Source of the DNA: an uncultured Clostridia bacterium
GTDB lineage: Bacteria; Bacillota; Clostridia; Christensenellales; UBA1242
Assembly (NCBI GenBank): GCA_947589655.1
Contig: CANQCE010000006.1
Span: forward strand, 1-24,570
Length of the DNA stretch: 24,570 nucleotides
Direction of reading: 5' to 3'
In this document: one piece after another, positions 9,009 through 15,838 of the stretch
Position numbering within the stretch: position 1 is the first letter of the stretch
Layout of the letters: every line of letters begins with the position of its first letter
Notes under the pieces: model-generated
Told to the model about the DNA's origin: nothing
Seen by the model: the letters and a program-made list of their open reading frames with translations, nothing else
Databases searched by the model: none
Translations under genes and position numbers: made by a program

Positions 9009-9548
9009 ATGGCACATCCACTAACGAAAGAAGAATTAGTTTCAAGGGAATGTTCATTAAAAGCGTTGACGCAAGGCCCTTTTGGCATAAAATTTTGGAC
9101 GCGTGAGGCGGATATCCATGAAGATTATCCCAATCTTAAGCCGTTGCTGCCTGCAAGGGTGAAAAAGGTTGGGGAGGCGAATGTGATTATCAGCGCAAGA
9201 GGATACGAATTGTTTAAATATTTCAATTTTAATAAAGCAACAATCCTTGCACAAATTCCAGAGGAAAAATTAAAGGGTGCGGACTGTTATTTTCCAAAAA
9301 TAGACCGCGTTGTCATGGGTGGCAAAATATATGAATTGGGCAAGTCAAACTTAGCCCAACTTGCAATGGCAGACACAATGCCGGATTTCTATTTTGCAAC
9401 TGTGGAACTTTACAAATCTAAAAATGGGGTGCCCGAACAAGTTGCAAGGCAGCCATACATAGACGGCGATGTAAAAATTTCGCCAAATGAAGCAGTGAAG
9501 GCTTGTAAAAATCTGCCAGAGCCATTTGATGAATTCAAAACTTTATAA
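9009..9548 (+). CDS. Conserved-looking hypothetical protein, 179 residues
   Basis: I do not recognise this protein. It is soluble (no signal peptide or membrane helix) with mixed alpha/beta character. Notable segments are LTQGPFGIKFWTREADIHEDYP, VKKVGEANVIISARGYELFK and ADTMPDFYFATVELYKSKNG; it contains three Cys and no obvious catalytic or nucleotide-binding motif. The start is secure: AAGGAG with an eight-base spacing to ATG, behind the only perfect TTGACA-N17-TATAAT promoter in the window, so strong expression is expected unless it is repressed. It lies between uvrB and uvrA on the same strand, but it has its own promoter and its own terminator (9551-9585), so a functional link to excision repair is not established. 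The palindromes across its promoter suggest a regulated gene. Confidence 0.8.
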   Translation: MAHPLTKEELVSRECSLKALTQGPFGIKFWTREADIHEDYPNLKPLLPARVKKVGEANVIISARGYELFKYFNFNKATILAQIPEEKLKGADCYFPKIDRVVMGGKIYELGKSNLAQLAMADTMPDFYFATVELYKSKNGVPEQVARQPYIDGDVKISPNEAVKACKNLPEPFDEFKTL

Positions 9549-9550
9549 AT

Positions 9551-9585
9551 AAAAAAATCGGCGTTAAATACGCTGTTTTTTCTTT
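9551..9585 (+). terminator. Rho-independent terminator after the 179-residue gene
   Basis: The stem CGGCG (9559-9563) pairs with CGCTG (9571-9575, with one G-T pair) around loop TTAAATA, flanked by an A-run (9551-9557) and a T-run (9576-9581). It separates the unknown gene from uvrA. Confidence 0.72.
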
Positions 9586-9600
9586 TAAAATTAACAAAAA

Positions 9601-9611
9601 TGTGCTAAAAT
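9601..9611 (+). promoter_or_regulatory. Extended -10 promoter of uvrA
   Basis: TGTGCTAAAAT, identical to the walJ extended -10. The -35 position has no good match. The predicted 5' leader is about 30 bases and contains GAGAGGG (9637-9643) four bases before the ATG. Confidence 0.6.
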
Positions 9612-9647
9612 TTATGGTGAATTTACTTTAAAATTTGAGAGGGCGAA

Positions 9648-12461
9648 ATGAAAAATTCAATTATCATTAAAGGTGCAAAAGAGAACAATCTTAAAAATAT
9701 AAGTTTGGAACTTCCAAGAGACAAATTTATTGTTTTCACTGGCGTGAGCGGCTCAGGGAAAAGTTCTTTGGCATTTGGAACAATTTTTGCAGAGGGGCAA
9801 AGGAGATATATTGAAAGCCTCTCCTCTTATGCAAGGCAGTTTTTAGGTGCGGCACAAAAGCCAGATGTGGAGGTTATTGAAGGCCTCTCGCCAGCCATTT
9901 CCATTGACCAAAAAACAACAAACAGAAATCCGCGTTCCACTGTTGGAACGGTCACGGAAATTTATGATTATTTGCGTTTGCTTTTTGCTCGTGTGGGGGT
10001 GCCTTATTGTCCACATTGTCACAAAGAGGTTAAGCAGCAAACCGTTGACCAAATTGTGGACAGCATCAAGGAATTTGGCGAAGGCACTAAAATTACAATT
10101 TTGGCACCGGTGGTGCGCGGGCAAAAAGGCAGGCACGAAAAACTGCTTGAAGGTTTAAAACGCAGCGGATATGTTCGCGTGGAAATTGACGGCAACGTGT
10201 ATGCTTTGGATGAGCCTATAACTTTGGATAAAAATTTAAAACACAACATCAGCGTTGTGGTGGACCGCATTACGCTTAAAGAGGGCAAAGATAGCCGCCT
10301 TACAGGCAGCATTGAAACGGCACTTAAACTTGGTGAGGGGCTTGTTAACGTTGCCACAGAGGAGAAAACTGAAGTTTATTCCACAAATTATGCCTGCCCA
10401 GAGTGCGGCTGGACATTGGAAGAAATAAGTCCAAGGCTTTTCTCTTTCAACGCACCTTATGGGGCTTGCCCAAACTGCACTGGGTTAGGTTACACGCTGG
10501 ATATTGACGAAGGCATTGTGCTTAGGCATGCGGACCTTTCAATTAACGAGGGCGCTTTTGATGCAACTGGCTGGAAAATGGAACCGGGCTCTATGGCAAA
10601 CGCATATTTAACTGGTGTGGCAAAGGCATATGAAATTCCTTTGGACAAGCCTGTGAATAAACTCCCAAAAGAGAAACTGAAAATTCTGCTTTATGGCACT
10701 GGTGCGGAAAAAGTGGATGTTACAGTGGACAATGCACGCGGCAAGCATATGCTTTCTGTAAATTTTGAAGGGATTATAAACAATTTAAGGCGCCGATACA
10801 ACGAGACCACAAGTGAGTGGGCGAGGTGGGAAATTGGGCGTTTTATGCGTGAACAAACATGCTCGGTGTGCCACGGGAAAAGGCTGAACGAAAGTGCTTT
10901 GGCTGTGAAAATTAATAACAAAGATATTGATGACTATTGCCAGTGTTCCATAAAAAATCTGTTGCCAATGGTGCAAAATTTGGAACTTACAAAAACAAAA
11001 CTTCAAATTGCAGAGCCTATATTAAAAGAGATTGTTGCAAGATTGACCTTTTTGCAAGATGTGGGTTTGTCTTATTTAACGCTTGGGCGTTCTGCCGAGA
11101 GTTTGTCAGGCGGTGAGGCGCAAAGAATCCGCCTTGCCACACAGATAGGAAGCGGTCTTGTGGGGGTGCTTTACATTTTGGATGAGCCTTCCATTGGCCT
11201 ACACCAGCGTGACAACGAAAAACTTTTAAACACACTTAAAAAATTAAAGGATTTGGGCAACACGCTTATTGTTGTTGAGCATGATGAGGACACCATGCGT
11301 GCTGCGGACTATTTGGTGGATGTTGGACCATATGCAGGTGTGCATGGCGGCGAAATTGTGGCAGCAGGCACTGTGGAAGAAGTTCTAAAAAGTAAAAAAT
11401 CCATTACGGCAGCGTTCCTGCGTGGCGATGAAAAAATTGAAGTGCCAAGCGAAAGACGAAAACCCAAAGATTTTGTTGAAATTGTTGGGGCAAAACAGAA
11501 CAACTTAAAGAATATAAATGTAAAAATTCCAACAGGCGTGTTCACTGTGGTTACAGGCGTGTCTGGAGGTGGAAAATCCAGTTTGATAGACGGCGTTTTG
11601 TTCCCATATCTTTCCAATTTGTTAAACGGCAGCAAGTTGGAACTTGGAAAGTTTAAGGAAATAAAAAATGCCGAGGTGTTGGACAAGGTAATCAACATTG
11701 ACCAAGCACCAATTGGCAGAACACCGCGTTCCAATCCTGCCACATACACAGGGGTGTTCACGCCAATCCGTGATTTGTTTGCTTCCACGCCAGATGCCAA
11801 AGCGCGTGGGTTTGCTTCAGGCAGGTTCTCCTTTAACATAAAAGGCGGAAGGTGTGAGGCGTGCGAAGGCGCAGGCGTTAAAGAAATTGAAATGTATTTC
11901 TTGCCAGACATCACCGTTCCGTGCGAAGTCTGCCGCGGCAAACGCTATAATCGCGAAACTTTGGAAGTTAAATATAAAGGCAAAACCATAAGTGATGTGC
12001 TGGACATGACCGTGGAAGAAGCGCTAAAATTCTTTGAGAACATTCCGTCCATAAAGAACAAAATTCAGGCACTTTATGATGTTGGGCTTTCTTACATTAA
12101 ACTTGGTCAGCCTGCCACAACGCTTTCTGGCGGCGAGGCACAGCGTGTGAAACTGGCAACAGAACTTTCACGCAAAGGCACTGGCAAAACAATGTATATT
12201 TTGGATGAGCCAACCACAGGGTTGCATATGTATGACGTGAAAAAACTTATTGCCATTTTGCAGAGGCTTGTTGATGGCGGCAACAGCGTGGTGGTTATTG
12301 AACACAATTTGGATGTTATCAAATGTGCCGATTACATTATCGACATGGGCCCAGAAGGCGGAGACGAGGGCGGCACAGTTGTTACAACCGGCACGCCAGA
12401 GGAGATTGTCAAGTGCAAAGCCTCTTACACAGGTCAATTTTTAAAGAAGATGTTAAAATAA
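9648..12461 (+). CDS. uvrA: Excinuclease ABC subunit UvrA
   Basis: Damage-sensing ATPase of nucleotide excision repair (937 residues, normal length). It acts as a dimer that loads UvrB on DNA. Two ABC modules are complete. The first has Walker A GVSGSGKS (about residues 32-39) and signature LSGGE (486-490), followed by LDEPSIGLHQRD. The second has Walker A GVSGGGKSS (637-645), signature LSGGE (826-830) and LDEPTTGLHMYD. Zinc modules are C250/C253...C274/C277 and C736/C739...C759/C762. The second Walker A has Gly641 where Ser is common, probably a tolerated variant. The GAGAGGG ribosome site is at 9637-9643. The gene is not in an operon with uvrB; an unknown gene with its own promoter and terminator lies between. 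No LexA-type palindrome is visible before it. No clear terminator follows; the walJ promoter begins 18 bases after the stop. Confidence 0.99.
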   Translation: MKNSIIIKGAKENNLKNISLELPRDKFIVFTGVSGSGKSSLAFGTIFAEGQRRYIESLSSYARQFLGAAQKPDVEVIEGLSPAISIDQKTTNRNPRSTVGTVTEIYDYLRLLFARVGVPYCPHCHKEVKQQTVDQIVDSIKEFGEGTKITILAPVVRGQKGRHEKLLEGLKRSGYVRVEIDGNVYALDEPITLDKNLKHNISVVVDRITLKEGKDSRLTGSIETALKLGEGLVNVATEEKTEVYSTNYACPECGWTLEEISPRLFSFNAPYGACPNCTGLGYTLDIDEGIVLRHADLSINEGAFDATGWKMEPGSMANAYLTGVAKAYEIPLDKPVNKLPKEKLKILLYGTGAEKVDVTVDNARGKHMLSVNFEGIINNLRRRYNETTSEWARWEIGRFMREQTCSVCHGKRLNESALAVKINNKDIDDYCQCSIKNLLPMVQNLELTKTKLQIAEPILKEIVARLTFLQDVGLSYLTLGRSAESLSGGEAQRIRLATQIGSGLVGVLYILDEPSIGLHQRDNEKLLNTLKKLKDLGNTLIVVEHDEDTMRAADYLVDVGPYAGVHGGEIVAAGTVEEVLKSKKSITAAFLRGDEKIEVPSERRKPKDFVEIVGAKQNNLKNINVKIPTGVFTVVTGVSGGGKSSLIDGVLFPYLSNLLNGSKLELGKFKEIKNAEVLDKVINIDQAPIGRTPRSNPATYTGVFTPIRDLFASTPDAKARGFASGRFSFNIKGGRCEACEGAGVKEIEMYFLPDITVPCEVCRGKRYNRETLEVKYKGKTISDVLDMTVEEALKFFENIPSIKNKIQALYDVGLSYIKLGQPATTLSGGEAQRVKLATELSRKGTGKTMYILDEPTTGLHMYDVKKLIAILQRLVDGGNSVVVIEHNLDVIKCADYIIDMGPEGGDEGGTVVTTGTPEEIVKCKASYTGQFLKKMLK

Positions 12462-12479
12462 AAACACTTATTTTGTTCG

Positions 12480-12509
12480 TTGACAAAACATGTGCAAATG
12501 TGCTAAAAT
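12480..12509 (+). promoter_or_regulatory. Promoter of the WalJ-like gene, with TGTGC direct repeats
   Basis: TTGACA (12480-12485), an 18-base spacer and TAAAAT (12504-12509) preceded by TGC (extended -10). The pentamer TGTGC occurs three times, at 12491, 12499 and 12509, across the -10 and start region. The -10 ends nine bases before ATG 12519, so the predicted leader is at most about three bases. Confidence 0.8.
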
Positions 12510-12518
12510 GTGCATGTT

Positions 12519-13301
12519 ATGCGAGTGATAAATCTTTCGTCAGGGAGTGATGGAAATTTAACATATGTTGAAAGCGAACATTCACGCATTTTGGTGGACG
12601 ATGGTCTTTCTTGCAAAGAAACGGACAAAAGGTTGTCACTGCTTGGCATTTCTGGCAACGATATAGACGCCGTTATTGTAACTCACGAGCACGCCGACCA
12701 TATCAAGGGCGTTGATATGTTCAGTAAAAAATACAATGTGCCTGTGTTTGCACATGAAGATGTTTGGGCAACAATGTATGACAAATTGCCAAAGATGGAA
12801 GATAAAAACCGAAAAATTTTTACTGATGCGTTTGAATTTAAAGATTTGTTAATTCAGCCAGTGGAACTTCCGCATGATGTTAAGTGTTATGGCTTTTCGC
12901 TGAACGAAAAAGATAAGCGTATAAGCATCTTGACCGACCTTGGGCACACCACCGACAAAATTTTTGAAAGTGTTAAAGGCAGCCAACTTGTGTATGTGGA
13001 AGCCAATCACGATTTGAGCATGCTAAGGAATTGCGAAAAATATCCGCTTTCACTGCGCATGAGGATTGCTGGCAAAAATGGGCATCTTTCAAATGATGCA
13101 TCTGCCGAAATTATAGAAAAACTGGTTAAAAGCGGCACTCGGCAGATTGTTCTTGCACATTTAAGCACCGAGAACAATGCCCCAGAACTTGCATATAACT
13201 ATATAACCTCGCTTCTGGCAGAGCATGGTTTAATTGAAGGTGAAACCTTTAAAATTGATGTTGCACTTACAAGGCCAACAACACTTTTTAAGTTAAAATA
13301 G
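12519..13301 (+). CDS. walJ: WalJ/YycJ-like metallo-beta-lactamase-fold hydrolase
   Basis: A 260-residue protein of the YycJ/WalJ (VicX) type, close to the usual length of about 264. The N-terminus (INLSSGSDGNLTYVES, ILVDDGLSCKE) is the family core. The metal-binding motif THEHADH (H56, H58, D60, H61) follows, then further MBL elements: PHDVKCYGF, ILTDLGHTTD, EANHDLSML, a GHLSND segment and LAHLS. In Bacillus and Streptococcus the homologue sits in the WalKR operon and affects cell-wall homeostasis and DNA replication or repair; its substrate is not settled. Here it stands alone without walRK. An upstream GTG at 12510 is in frame but falls directly behind the -10 box, before the predicted transcription start, so ATG 12519 is the better start. 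Initiation is almost leaderless. Confidence 0.92.
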   Translation: MRVINLSSGSDGNLTYVESEHSRILVDDGLSCKETDKRLSLLGISGNDIDAVIVTHEHADHIKGVDMFSKKYNVPVFAHEDVWATMYDKLPKMEDKNRKIFTDAFEFKDLLIQPVELPHDVKCYGFSLNEKDKRISILTDLGHTTDKIFESVKGSQLVYVEANHDLSMLRNCEKYPLSLRMRIAGKNGHLSNDASAEIIEKLVKSGTRQIVLAHLSTENNAPELAYNYITSLLAEHGLIEGETFKIDVALTRPTTLFKLK

Positions 13302-13341
13302 AAAAAAAGAGCAAAAAAAACTAAAAATTTGCTCTTTTTTT
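13302..13341. terminator. Perfect 14-bp bidirectional terminator
   Basis: The left arm 13302-13315 (A7, GAGC, AAA) is exactly complementary to the right arm 13328-13341 (TTT, GCTC, T7) with a 12-base loop. The A-run on one side and T-run on the other let it terminate both walJ on the plus strand and the RadC-like gene on the minus strand. Confidence 0.92.
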
Positions 13342-13355
13342 ATATTTTTTTTAAT

Positions 13356-14075
13356 TTATAAAATTATTCCATCATTTGAGTCGTCAAAGCGGCGCACATA
13401 CGCATGTTGTTCTTCACTGTAAACGCCGTCTTCGCCAACAACAAAACTGTCAATAAATTTGCAGTTGTATGGCTGAATAATTTCTTTAATTCTCTGTGCC
13501 GCTGCACTATCTTTGTCGGAGTGATTTGCCACGCCGTTAGGATGATTATGTGCCACAGCCAAATAGGAAGCATGTGTGGAGTTCATCAAATTCAAAATTT
13601 CCAGTGGGGCAATGCCAACCTCACGAACCTCCTCCAAATTGTATTGGCGCAGTTGCAACAGGCGCAGGGCGTTGTCGATTGCAAAAATATACAGGTTTTC
13701 AGTTGAATTGTATCTTAAAAGTTCCACCAAAATATCCAAAAACTCTCCAGAATTTTTTATACTTTGGCGTGGTTTTATTTTTGTGTATGTATAAAAGGTG
13801 AAAATTTCTTTAAAGTTTTTAATTTTCTTTGCACTTAACTCGCTAATGCCCGGAATTTGCATAAGGTCGTTTATGTCCGCATCAATTATGTTTGAAAAAC
13901 TTCCAAACTTGTTTATAAGTGCGTGCGAAATTGGGTTGACATCTTTGCGTGGAATTATATATGTTAAAAATGTTTCAACCGCTTGCACATTTGTTATATT
14001 TTTCATGCCAACATTAAACACCAAATCTGTCAAGCGTGCTCTATGACCATTGTGAATATTGTTATTTTCTTTCAT
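13356..14075 (-). CDS. radC: RadC/JAB-domain family protein, copy 2
   Basis: A 239-residue RadC-family protein. The N-terminal part has GHRARLTDLVF and PRKDVNP, followed by a helix-hairpin-helix at about residues 63-88 (INDLMQIPGISELSAKKIKNF). The C-terminal JAB/MPN domain has putative JAMM ligands Glu126, His176, His178 and Asp189 in the motif HNHPNG, closer to the family consensus than the other copy. The start is ATG 14075, because GTGAG (14086-14082) then has a six-base spacing. An in-frame ATG at 14081 would abut the ribosome site. The gene begins 12 bases after the aldolase stop and is very likely cotranscribed with it. It ends at the shared terminator 13302-13341. It is paralogous to 5370-6068. 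The cellular role of RadC proteins is unresolved; DNA-repair naming should not be taken as function. Confidence 0.9.
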   Translation of the reverse strand: MKENNNIHNGHRARLTDLVFNVGMKNITNVQAVETFLTYIIPRKDVNPISHALINKFGSFSNIIDADINDLMQIPGISELSAKKIKNFKEIFTFYTYTKIKPRQSIKNSGEFLDILVELLRYNSTENLYIFAIDNALRLLQLRQYNLEEVREVGIAPLEILNLMNSTHASYLAVAHNHPNGVANHSDKDSAAAQRIKEIIQPYNCKFIDSFVVGEDGVYSEEQHAYVRRFDDSNDGIIL

Positions 14076-14087
14076 ATGCATCTCACA

Positions 14088-15008
14088 TTAAATTCTGTTT
14101 TTACAGTTGAACACCTTTTCATTTTTATCAGCGACAAAATTGGCAATTTCTTGTATGGCAACTTTGTTTGCTTTTCGTAAATCAATTTCGCTTGGGTTCT
14201 CTGCTAAAAACTTACGCACGGCCGCCATATAACACAGGCGAATGTCGGTATCTGTGTTAATTTTATAAATATGATGCTGCGTGGCAAGTTTTCTTAATGT
14301 GGCCTCTTTTGTTCCAGCGGCACCTTCCAGATGCCCACCAAACTGATTTATGGTTTTAACAAATTGTGCAGGCACACTGGAAGCGCCGTGCAAAACTAAA
14401 GGTGTGGAAGGAATGTTTTTTTCAATTTCGCTTAAAATCCCAAACTGAATTTGTTGCTTCGTTTTATATTTATACGCGCCATGGCTGGTTCCTATGGCAA
14501 CTGCCAAACTGTCGCACCCTGTCCTTGACACAAACTCTTTTGCTTTTTCAGGGTCTGTGAAAAGGCTTTTGTCCGCTGAAACTGTATCTTCAACCCCAGC
14601 CAAAACGCCAAGTTCTGCCTCCACAAAAACACCTTTTTTGTGAGCATAATTTACCACTTTGGCAGTTTGTTTAACATTTTCTTCAAAAGGCAAACTGCTG
14701 CCATCGAACATAACGCTGTCAAAGCCAAGGTCAACCGCTTTTTTGCACATTTCAAAACTTTTTCCGTGGTCCAAATGCAAAAAAAGTGGAATTTTATATT
14801 GTTTTTTTACGGTTTCAACCATTGGAATTATAAAATTTTCGCCGATATAAGAAAATCCGCCTTCACTTAAAGCAATAAATGCTGGCGATTTTGTGCGCGC
14901 ACAACCCTCGCAAATGCCTTTTAATGTTTCTAAATTATAAAAATTGTAAGCACCTATAACATAATCTTTTTTACATGCATCAGCAAGATAAAAATCAAGT
15001 TTTTTCAT
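14088..15008 (-). CDS. fba: Class II fructose-bisphosphate aldolase
   Basis: A zinc-dependent aldolase (306 residues, normal for the class) that reversibly cleaves fructose 1,6-bisphosphate to glyceraldehyde 3-phosphate and dihydroxyacetone phosphate in glycolysis. Motifs seen are HLDHG (D80, H81), FDGSS, VEAELG (E130), AIGTSHG (metal His177), LHGASS (metal His207) and the phosphate-binding KINTDTDIR (N251-R257). Tagatose-bisphosphate aldolase is a close relative, so a ketose-bisphosphate specificity other than fructose cannot be excluded, but the set of motifs and the solitary context favour Fba. The start ATG follows AAGGT directly; AAGGGG lies further upstream in a leader of about 25-30 bases. 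It is the first gene of an operon with the second RadC paralogue, transcribed from the extended -10 at 15038-15048. Confidence 0.95.
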   Translation of the reverse strand: MKKLDFYLADACKKDYVIGAYNFYNLETLKGICEGCARTKSPAFIALSEGGFSYIGENFIIPMVETVKKQYKIPLFLHLDHGKSFEMCKKAVDLGFDSVMFDGSSLPFEENVKQTAKVVNYAHKKGVFVEAELGVLAGVEDTVSADKSLFTDPEKAKEFVSRTGCDSLAVAIGTSHGAYKYKTKQQIQFGILSEIEKNIPSTPLVLHGASSVPAQFVKTINQFGGHLEGAAGTKEATLRKLATQHHIYKINTDTDIRLCYMAAVRKFLAENPSEIDLRKANKVAIQEIANFVADKNEKVFNCKNRI

Positions 15009-15037
15009 ACCTTATAAGTTTCCCCTTATTTTATTGC

Positions 15038-15065
15038 ATTTTAACACATTTTGAAAAAAAATCAA
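15038..15065 (-). promoter_or_regulatory. Promoter of the aldolase operon
   Basis: On the minus strand, TTGATT (15065-15060), a 16-base spacer and TAAAAT (15043-15038) within the extended motif TGTGTTAAAAT (15048-15038). Confidence 0.68.
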
Positions 15066-15108
15066 ACATATACTTAGGGTATGCAAAAAATTTTTGTGAG
15101 GTGAAAAA

Positions 15109-15777
15109 ATGAAAAAGAAAATTTTTCTTGCAGGGCTTTTGGCAGTTGTGGCACTTTCGCTTTTTGGCTGCGGGAAATCACTGCAAACACGCATTGAAGA
15201 AAACCTTTCTGAACACACTTGCGTTTATTACTATGCGGAAGGTGAGGGCTACTACGCAACACTTTCTTCAGGCGAGCGCGAGGACGAATATTTGCTGAAC
15301 GGCAAAAGTGAAAAGAAGGTGGATTTTGCACTTTTGGCAATTAAACCAAGTGTGGGAACTTCTGAAAAAATTATCAAGGCAAATGTTGCCATTAATGGTG
15401 AGAGCAAACTTTATGAACTTGAACTGAACGATTTGAATTTCACATATATGGTGGACCTTGAGCAAAGGCTTTCTGGTGACGAGAGCATTTCGGTGGAATA
15501 CGCTGGGCAAACACTTGAAATGCAAAACCTATCAAAAGATTTTGCCATTGATGATGTTAAAGCCATTGAAATTGCTTGCAACGAACTCTCCGACAAAATT
15601 GATGGAATAAGGAGGGGGAACAACCTAAATGCCGAGTGTTATTTGCGTGTTTTAGACAAAAAAGCCAACAATTTTGACAATATGTTCTGGTGCTTTACAG
15701 TTGTTACAACAGACAAACAAACTTTTTCGGTTATAATTTCCACAGTTGATGGCTCAATTTTGGCAAAAAGCGAGTAA
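15109..15777 (+). CDS. Small lipoprotein with a PepSY-like C-terminal region
   Basis: A 222-residue predicted lipoprotein. It has a basic N-terminus (MKKK), a hydrophobic core at residues 5-19 and a lipobox L18-F19-G20-C21, so Cys21 would be lipidated and the protein displayed on the outer face of the membrane. The mature part has two regions. Residues about 35-130 are beta-rich (ATLSSGEREDEYLLNG, KLYELELNDLNFTYMVD). Residues about 145-222 resemble a PepSY-type fold (a helix KAIEIACNELSDKI, then strands ending in VIISTVDGSILAKSE). No enzyme motif is seen and I cannot name the function. The start is well supported by GTGAGGTG (15096-15103) five bases before ATG. It is transcribed divergently from the aldolase operon and ends at its own terminator. 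Confidence 0.85.
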   Translation: MKKKIFLAGLLAVVALSLFGCGKSLQTRIEENLSEHTCVYYYAEGEGYYATLSSGEREDEYLLNGKSEKKVDFALLAIKPSVGTSEKIIKANVAINGESKLYELELNDLNFTYMVDLEQRLSGDESISVEYAGQTLEMQNLSKDFAIDDVKAIEIACNELSDKIDGIRRGNNLNAECYLRVLDKKANNFDNMFWCFTVVTTDKQTFSVIISTVDGSILAKSE

Positions 15778-15802
15778 AAAGCGGCAAATCGCCGTTTTTT
15801 TT
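15776..15802 (+). terminator. Rho-independent terminator after the small lipoprotein gene
   Basis: CGGC (15782-15785) pairs with GCCG (15791-15794) around loop AAATC, with flanking A5 and T8 runs and one bulged G. The hflX promoter starts immediately after it. Confidence 0.8.
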
Positions 15803-15803
15803 G

Positions 15804-15832
15804 TTGGAGAATCTTTCGTTTTTTGATATAAT
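15804..15832 (+). promoter_or_regulatory. Promoter of hflX with an extended consensus -10
   Basis: TTGGAG (15804-15809), a 17-base spacer and TATAAT (15827-15832) preceded by TGA. The -10 ends six bases before ATG 15839, which predicts a leaderless transcript. Confidence 0.82.
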
Positions 15833-15838
15833 AAACAA

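Noticed and set aside
6922..9647. LexA/SOS boxes upstream of uvrB and uvrA
   Set aside because: No GAAC-N4-GTTC or close variant could be found in either upstream region.
11309..11941. A 210-codon minus-strand open frame
   Set aside because: It lies wholly inside uvrA, whose motifs cover this region on the plus strand.
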